A DNA stretch of 12,621 nucleotides from Chromera velia (taxonomy: Eukaryota > Sar > Chromeraceae), in contig JAHBMJ010003174.1 in NCBI GenBank assembly GCA_018398765.1, positions 1-12,621 of the forward strand, written 5' to 3'. How positions within the stretch are numbered: position 1 is the first letter of the stretch; the number at the start of each line of letters is the position of its first letter. The position numbers were made by a program, and so were the translations under genes. The notes beneath the pieces are model-generated. The model made no database searches. It had not been told where the DNA came from and saw only the letters and a list, made by a program, of their open reading frames with translations. Shown one piece after another: positions 8,837 to 12,621 of this stretch.

Positions 8837-9111
8837 TTTGAGCCTAGGTTTGAGTCGTGCCCATATTACCATCTGTTTTAGGCAACTAGGAGTCTTCTAA
8901 CGCTTACACTAGCGCTTGTATATGCTCCGTACCTGGCTGCCCTCCCACCCCAGTGGATTCTTCCTTGCCTGCAGTATGCTTGGAAGCTATCACACACAAG
9001 GCCTCGGGTTTAGCCCTAATCATCATCATCATCATCATGTTTATTATTATTATTATTATTAATCGGTCTATAGGCCATCATGCAGTGCATGAGTCTAGGA
9101 CAATGCTTTAT
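8837..9111. repeat. 275-base dispersed repeat, copy 2
   Basis: Second copy, same orientation as 7666-7939. The (ATC)n(ATT)n tract has the same total length in both copies apart from one base change, which argues for a recent duplication or recent sequence exchange. Flanking bases of the two copies differ immediately outside the shared segment on both sides. Confidence 0.92.
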
Positions 9112-9998
9112 CCTCAGCTAGATGCTTTCAGAAGACTGAGCTAGAGATTGAGACTCAAAAATTTGAGAGAGTGCTAGAGACGTCTCAAAAAGTTCTATCT
9201 AGAGTTTTCTCACATGTATTAAGTCTTTTGAAGCAGTTAGAAGCCACACGCACGCCGCTGGTCGATCCAGCTGTCTTTCTATCCTCCCTTTTCATCCATG
9301 TAACATGCCGTCGCAGGCCAGTACCACGTAGAACAGCACCTGCCGGCCGGCCTGACAGAAGGCACGCATAATATACGTCGCATATAAGCACGCACGTAGA
9401 GGGCAAGAAAGAAGGACAACTGCATCGCGGGAGTGCGGCACTGCTTCTCCATGCATGTTCGAAGCAATGCACACAAGAATGCATTCATCTGCGTACATGC
9501 GGATTGGATCTTAGCGAGAGCGCGGTTCGAAATTCAGTCATGAAAAAAGTCTATCGAACGAGAGAGAACTCCGGTCGATTCGAAGGGACACACACTTCTA
9601 TGCGTAGACGTGCAAAACTTCAGCAGCCAGAGTTTTGGCTTGCTTGTCAACGGACACACCACAGCGATATTGGAGTGCTGTTTCATTCACATGCACACGC
9701 ATGCATAAAGAATCAATCTGAACGAACAATCACATGCATGCACCCATTCCTCTGTTCGCTCCTCTCTGTCTGGACGACTAAAACCTCTTCGTCGAGTCTC
9801 TGGGGCCTTCCTTTGTATGGCAGGCCTTTCCTTTCTATTTCTAATCCATCCCACTGCATTCTTTCTTTCTTCCTTTCTTTCTACATTCCTTCCTTCCTTT
9901 TTCATTGCTCTTTTCACGATCACTCACGCACTTTTCCATACATTGAGGCTTCCTTCCTCCAATTCATGTGAAGGCAGGCAAAGACAGAACAGAAAAAG
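9112..9998. other. Spacer downstream of gene B: palindromes and GCATGCAT words, no gene
   Basis: 9112-9240 is a cluster of short inverted repeats: CTCAAAAATTTGAG at 9154-9167, GAGACGTCTC at 9177-9186, and CAGCTAGA/GAGCTAGAG pairs. From about 9250 the sequence is ordinary, with GCATGCAT at 9699-9706, TGCATGCA at 9735-9742 and a TTTC/TTCC-rich stretch at about 9830-9905. Open frames here lack coding character. Confidence 0.45.
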
Positions 9999-12136
9999 TT
10001 ACGAGGAGCCGCTTGATTGGCTCTTGACACAGATCGGGTCCTCCCCGCTCCACTTTCCGTCCTTCTGACACTCTCTGGTGTCATTGCCCACCAGATCGAA
10101 TCCCTCCGCACACTCATACTTTGCCTTAGACCCCACGACCCCCGAGTTGGAAGCCCAGACGATGCCGTTGTCGGGAGACGAAAGGAAAGTGCACCGAAGA
10201 CCGGGGACGTACCTGCAGGCAAAGAAAGGGCAAAAAGGGGGGGCATGGAGGAGAGAGAGTCTGTATCTCTTTTGTTGGAATCTAACCATTTACTTGTATC
10301 TGTGCAGATGGGCATCCCGAACCGCATGCGCACCCCCTCCCCCCCCCCTCAGTTATACAGATTTTGGTCCTCAATTCTCTCTTGTCCTTCCACCTCCCGC
10401 CTCCCCCAATAGTCGTCACCCAGGCCTCCCTGCTTACTTCCTTCCTCCTCTTCCCCCCCCCCTTCATCGCCCCACCCACTCATGCGTCCGTACGCTTGCT
10501 TCCCCCCGCTGATTTCAGATCACACACAAAAGAGAATTCCGGCACGAACGTACAACACACATTTTTTGGCCGGTATGGATCTTGAAGGCGCATGGGGTTT
10601 CTCAATACGAACCACTTCAGCGGATGATTCAAAGTTCCCTTCTGTTGTTGGGCTGATCTCTATGTAGCCCCCCCCCCCCCGAAATGGAAAAGAAAAAATA
10701 GCGAAAATGAAGGAAGCAATGCTGCATCTGACCCACCAGAGGTCCAGCTTGGGGGTGTCAGCGGAGTAGCCGTCACCGTAGAGCCCTGCGAAGTTTCTGA
10801 AAGTGTTCTTGGCGAAAGGCTCGGGGAGGCCGACTCCAAAGGTCAACTGGGGGATCGGATTGATCTCGGGCTTCACGAATCCATCACCCTCGGTAACAAA
10901 GGTCTCAGACTCTCTGTCACTCTTTCCCACGTACACGCGTCCCTCCTCATCATCGTTCTTTGCGTAGTAGTCAACAGCAACGAAACCCTCATCGGACACA
11001 GCCATGACCTCAGACTTTCTTCTCTGATCTCCCTTCTCAGGAGTAATCTGGGTGATGTCGTCTCTATATGCTGCCTGGTAGAAGTCTCCCTTCTTCTCAT
11101 CCACGTAGAAAGGCATGGCCTCAATCTTTGCGACCTCCACCCAATCATCCCCATGAGGGTCGGTGCCAGTGGCAGACTGGTCCACCCTGCCCCAGAAAGA
11201 TTCCTTCATTCCAGATTTCAGAGGGGAAGCAACCTTTCCGAGCTCAAGGGTAACGTTCTTATCGTAGTCTGCTACTGTGTTCTGATCGTATCTGTGCTGC
11301 ACCGCCCCTCCAAAAAACGTGAACCCCTCCTCCTTGTCCAAGTCCAGAATGATGCCCTCATCACGGCCGTAGTGGGAGTTCCCGTGAGTGCCTGACTCCC
11401 AGGTGTCGTTGTGGATCGCAAAGGAAGCTCTGTCGTCCCAGGCATTGAAGAACCCGGAGAAGGTCTTGAAGCTGCAAACAGCAAATCAATCGAGAGCTAG
11501 GGTGCACCTTTTGCTTTTTTTGAGTAAGCTGAAGATTCACCCACAGAGATGATTGACAGATTGAGTTCATGCACTTCGATCATTCATGCGCTATTGGGCT
11601 CACAGACAGACAGACCGACCGACATACCTGCTGGAGTCGGTCTCCACATCTCTCTCGTAGTAGGCCATAGATCCCAACGTCTTCTTTTCGTACACCGGCT
11701 TCTCAATGCCAGGGTTGAAGTAAGCCTGCTTGGAATACTCCCTGGAGCCTCCCTCGTTCTCGTAGGGCTCTGTCTTGTTGATGTCCTTCTCGATCACAAA
11801 CCCTTGGTTGTCCTTTGAGAGGAAGGTCACCTTGTCACTGCAGCAAGAGTAATAAAAAGACACGACTCAGTTTTTTGGTTAACTGTTGCAAGAAACCCGA
11901 AGCAACAGAGTCGAAAAAAAAGGAGAAAAGGCTTACGTGGACACGGGATCGGAATCAGTCAGGACAAAGGCACCACTGTCGTCCTTTGTGTCCGGCTTCA
12001 GTTCAGACGCATCTTTGGAAACGGTTTGAAAGGCTTCAGGACCCTTATCCAGATCCTTGGTGAGCGGAAGATCCGGAATGCTGGCAAGAGCGCTGGTGGC
12101 GAGTCCCGCCACAACAAGAGACTTGACTGCGCGCAT
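9999..12136 (-). CDS. Gene B: secreted protein with C-terminal Sushi (CCP) domain, five exons
   Basis: Exons, in order of transcription, are 12136-11937, 11837-11628, 11471-10733, 10657-10554 and 10212-9999. They join in one frame into 488 residues plus TAA. The start ATG has AAA before it and an in-frame TAG 12 bases upstream. Residues 1-18 form a signal peptide (basic start, LVVAGLATSALA core, A-L-A cleavage site). Residues 19-383 have no Cys and many Asp, Glu, Gly and aromatic residues. Residues about 147-213 (WESG, then IILDLDKEEGFTFFGG) tentatively resemble an F5/8 type C-like beta sandwich. Residues 425-479 are a Sushi domain. Possible N-glycosylation sites are N87, N158, N209 and N461. 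No membrane segment or GPI signal is seen, so secretion or attachment through a partner is likely. Sushi domains mediate protein or glycan binding outside the cell; the ligand is unknown. Confidence 0.85.
10018..10212 (-). other. Sushi/CCP domain encoded by the last exon of gene B
   Basis: Four cysteines at residues 425, 452, 466 and 479, with the conserved Trp at 472 (GKWSG) between the third and fourth, PDNG after the first, KYECAEGFDLVG around the second and a Pro before the fourth. This is the family pattern for C1-C3 and C2-C4 disulfides. The domain fills one exon, which begins in phase 2 at residue 418/419, and only nine residues follow the last Cys. An extra Cys (415) sits just before it in the previous exon. 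Confidence 0.93.
10213..10553 (-). other. Gene B intron 4
   Basis: Donor GTACGT after GTGTT, acceptor TTTGCCTGCAG, 341 nt, phase 2. The first bases of the intron and of the next exon are both GTACGT. The sense strand is purine-rich (GGGGGGGGGAAGAGG type), unlike the pyrimidine-rich introns of gene A. Confidence 0.72.
10658..10732 (-). other. Gene B intron 3, short and in frame
   Basis: Donor GTCAGA after TGGTGG; acceptor CTACATAGAG before ATCAGC. 75 nt, a multiple of three, without a stop codon, so both spliced and retained forms keep the frame. It holds a pyrimidine tract (CTATTTTTTCTTTTCC) and then a run of 13 G (C run at 10668-10680 on +) just before the acceptor. Exact acceptor choice is uncertain; TAG at 10660 would put the next exon out of frame with the Sushi exon. 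Confidence 0.6.
11472..11627 (-). other. Gene B intron 2
   Basis: Donor GTATGT after CAGCAG, acceptor TGTTTGCAG, phase 2, rebuilding a Ser codon. 156 nt with GTCGGTCGGTCTGTCTG just after the donor. Confidence 0.85.
11838..11936 (-). other. Gene B intron 1
   Basis: Donor GTAAGC, acceptor CTTGCTGCAG, 99 nt, phase 2, rebuilding a Thr codon. The unspliced frame would end at once in TAA within the donor. Confidence 0.85.
12083..12136 (-). other. Signal peptide of gene B
   Basis: First 18 codons: Met-Arg-Ala-Val-Lys, a hydrophobic core and Ala-Leu-Ala before Ser19. It meets the usual -3/-1 small-residue rule, so the mature protein should start at S19-I20-P21. Confidence 0.85.
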
Positions 12137-12621
12137 TTTGCTAAGCTATGCAGATGGTTACAGGGAAGCCCGAGCACAAAGCTAATTGGAAGAAGGGAGT
12201 TAGGTCTGAGTACGACTTCCCCAAAGCAGACAACAGCTATAATGGTGGTGTTGTTTCGGTTCCAATTCGAATTTTGTTGAGTTGCACCAAATTCGGATCA
12301 AAATTATACTTCGCTTTCACGGGCCGCTTGAATTTCCATGCTTGCGTCAAGTGGCCCCGGAAAGCGTCACTATGAAGGGGGCACTTGTCCATGAAAGAGA
12401 CTCCACGCGAAACCGATTCGGCCGAGACGGCGCCCACCGCATGCATGGCGGCGCGTGCACTCAGCTTGCTCAGTCTGCAGAACGTCTAACTAAGATATCC
12501 GCCTCGCACTAGCTTTCTCACGAAGCCCTCACTCTGTCAGCAGTCCTGACTCACTGCGTGTCTCTGACAACGTCAACTTCGAGCAGCACTGGAACCCTCG
12601 ATCGCCCAATCAGCCCTTCCC
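12137..12621. promoter_or_regulatory. Upstream region of gene B, no core promoter motif identified
   Basis: About 485 bases before the start codon with no convincing gene on either strand. No clear TATA box at a suitable distance. A GCATGCAT word lies at 12439-12446, about 300 bases upstream of the ATG. An AT-richer segment at about 12237-12315 includes CCAATTCGAATTTTG. The promoter is assumed here by position only. Confidence 0.35.

Noticed and set aside
7666-9111. LTR retrotransposon with 275-base LTRs
   Set aside because: The repeat does not start with TG or end with CA, I found no primer-binding site or polypurine tract next to the copies, and no target-site duplication outside them.
1-12621. 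CRISPR array, rRNA, tRNA or dinoflagellate-type spliced-leader sequence
   Set aside because: No regularly spaced identical repeats, no cloverleaf or rRNA core motif, and no spliced-leader-like 22-mer were found on either strand by eye.

Overview
The window looks like eukaryotic nuclear DNA from a protist. It shows two spliced genes with GT-AG introns, introns full of simple repeats, and a long repeat-rich spacer. I see no bacterial operon, rRNA, tRNA or CRISPR features. A secreted protein ending in a Sushi/CCP domain and GCATGCAT motifs would fit an alveolate such as a chromerid, but that placement is a low-confidence inference.

Left third (1-5284, + strand): the 3' part of a large gene (gene A). 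Nine exons join in one consistent reading frame and give 783 visible residues and a stop. The 5' end lies outside the window. I do not recognise the protein. It has a globular N-terminal part, a Gln run, a long low-complexity Ser/Gly/Lys linker, a basic helical region and a C-terminal Arg/Glu helix built of 7-residue units. Its introns carry (TG)n, (CT)n, (TGTC)n and (CTTT)n tracts, and six of eight donors read GTC rather than GTA or GTG.

Middle (5285-9998): no convincing gene. A G-quadruplex-type G tract lies just downstream of gene A. An AT-rich block from about 5960 contains a candidate non-autonomous DNA transposon of about 1 kb (6385-7374), with imperfect terminal inverted repeats and GAACCT/AGGTTC arrays near both ends. 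Two direct copies of a 275-base repeat, almost identical, sit at 7666-7939 and 8837-9111, separated by about 0.9 kb of unique sequence. The rest is spacer with short palindromes and GCATGCAT motifs.

Right third (9999-12136, - strand): gene B appears complete, with five exons and 488 residues. It encodes a probable secreted or surface protein: a signal peptide, a long region nearly free of cysteine (part resembling an F5/8 type C/discoidin-like beta sandwich, tentatively) and a C-terminal Sushi domain. One of its introns is 75 nt, stop-free and in frame, so retention would give a second protein form. Genes A and B converge on the repeat-rich spacer, and nothing in the sequence shows that they work together. 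The last ~480 bases are the upstream region of gene B.
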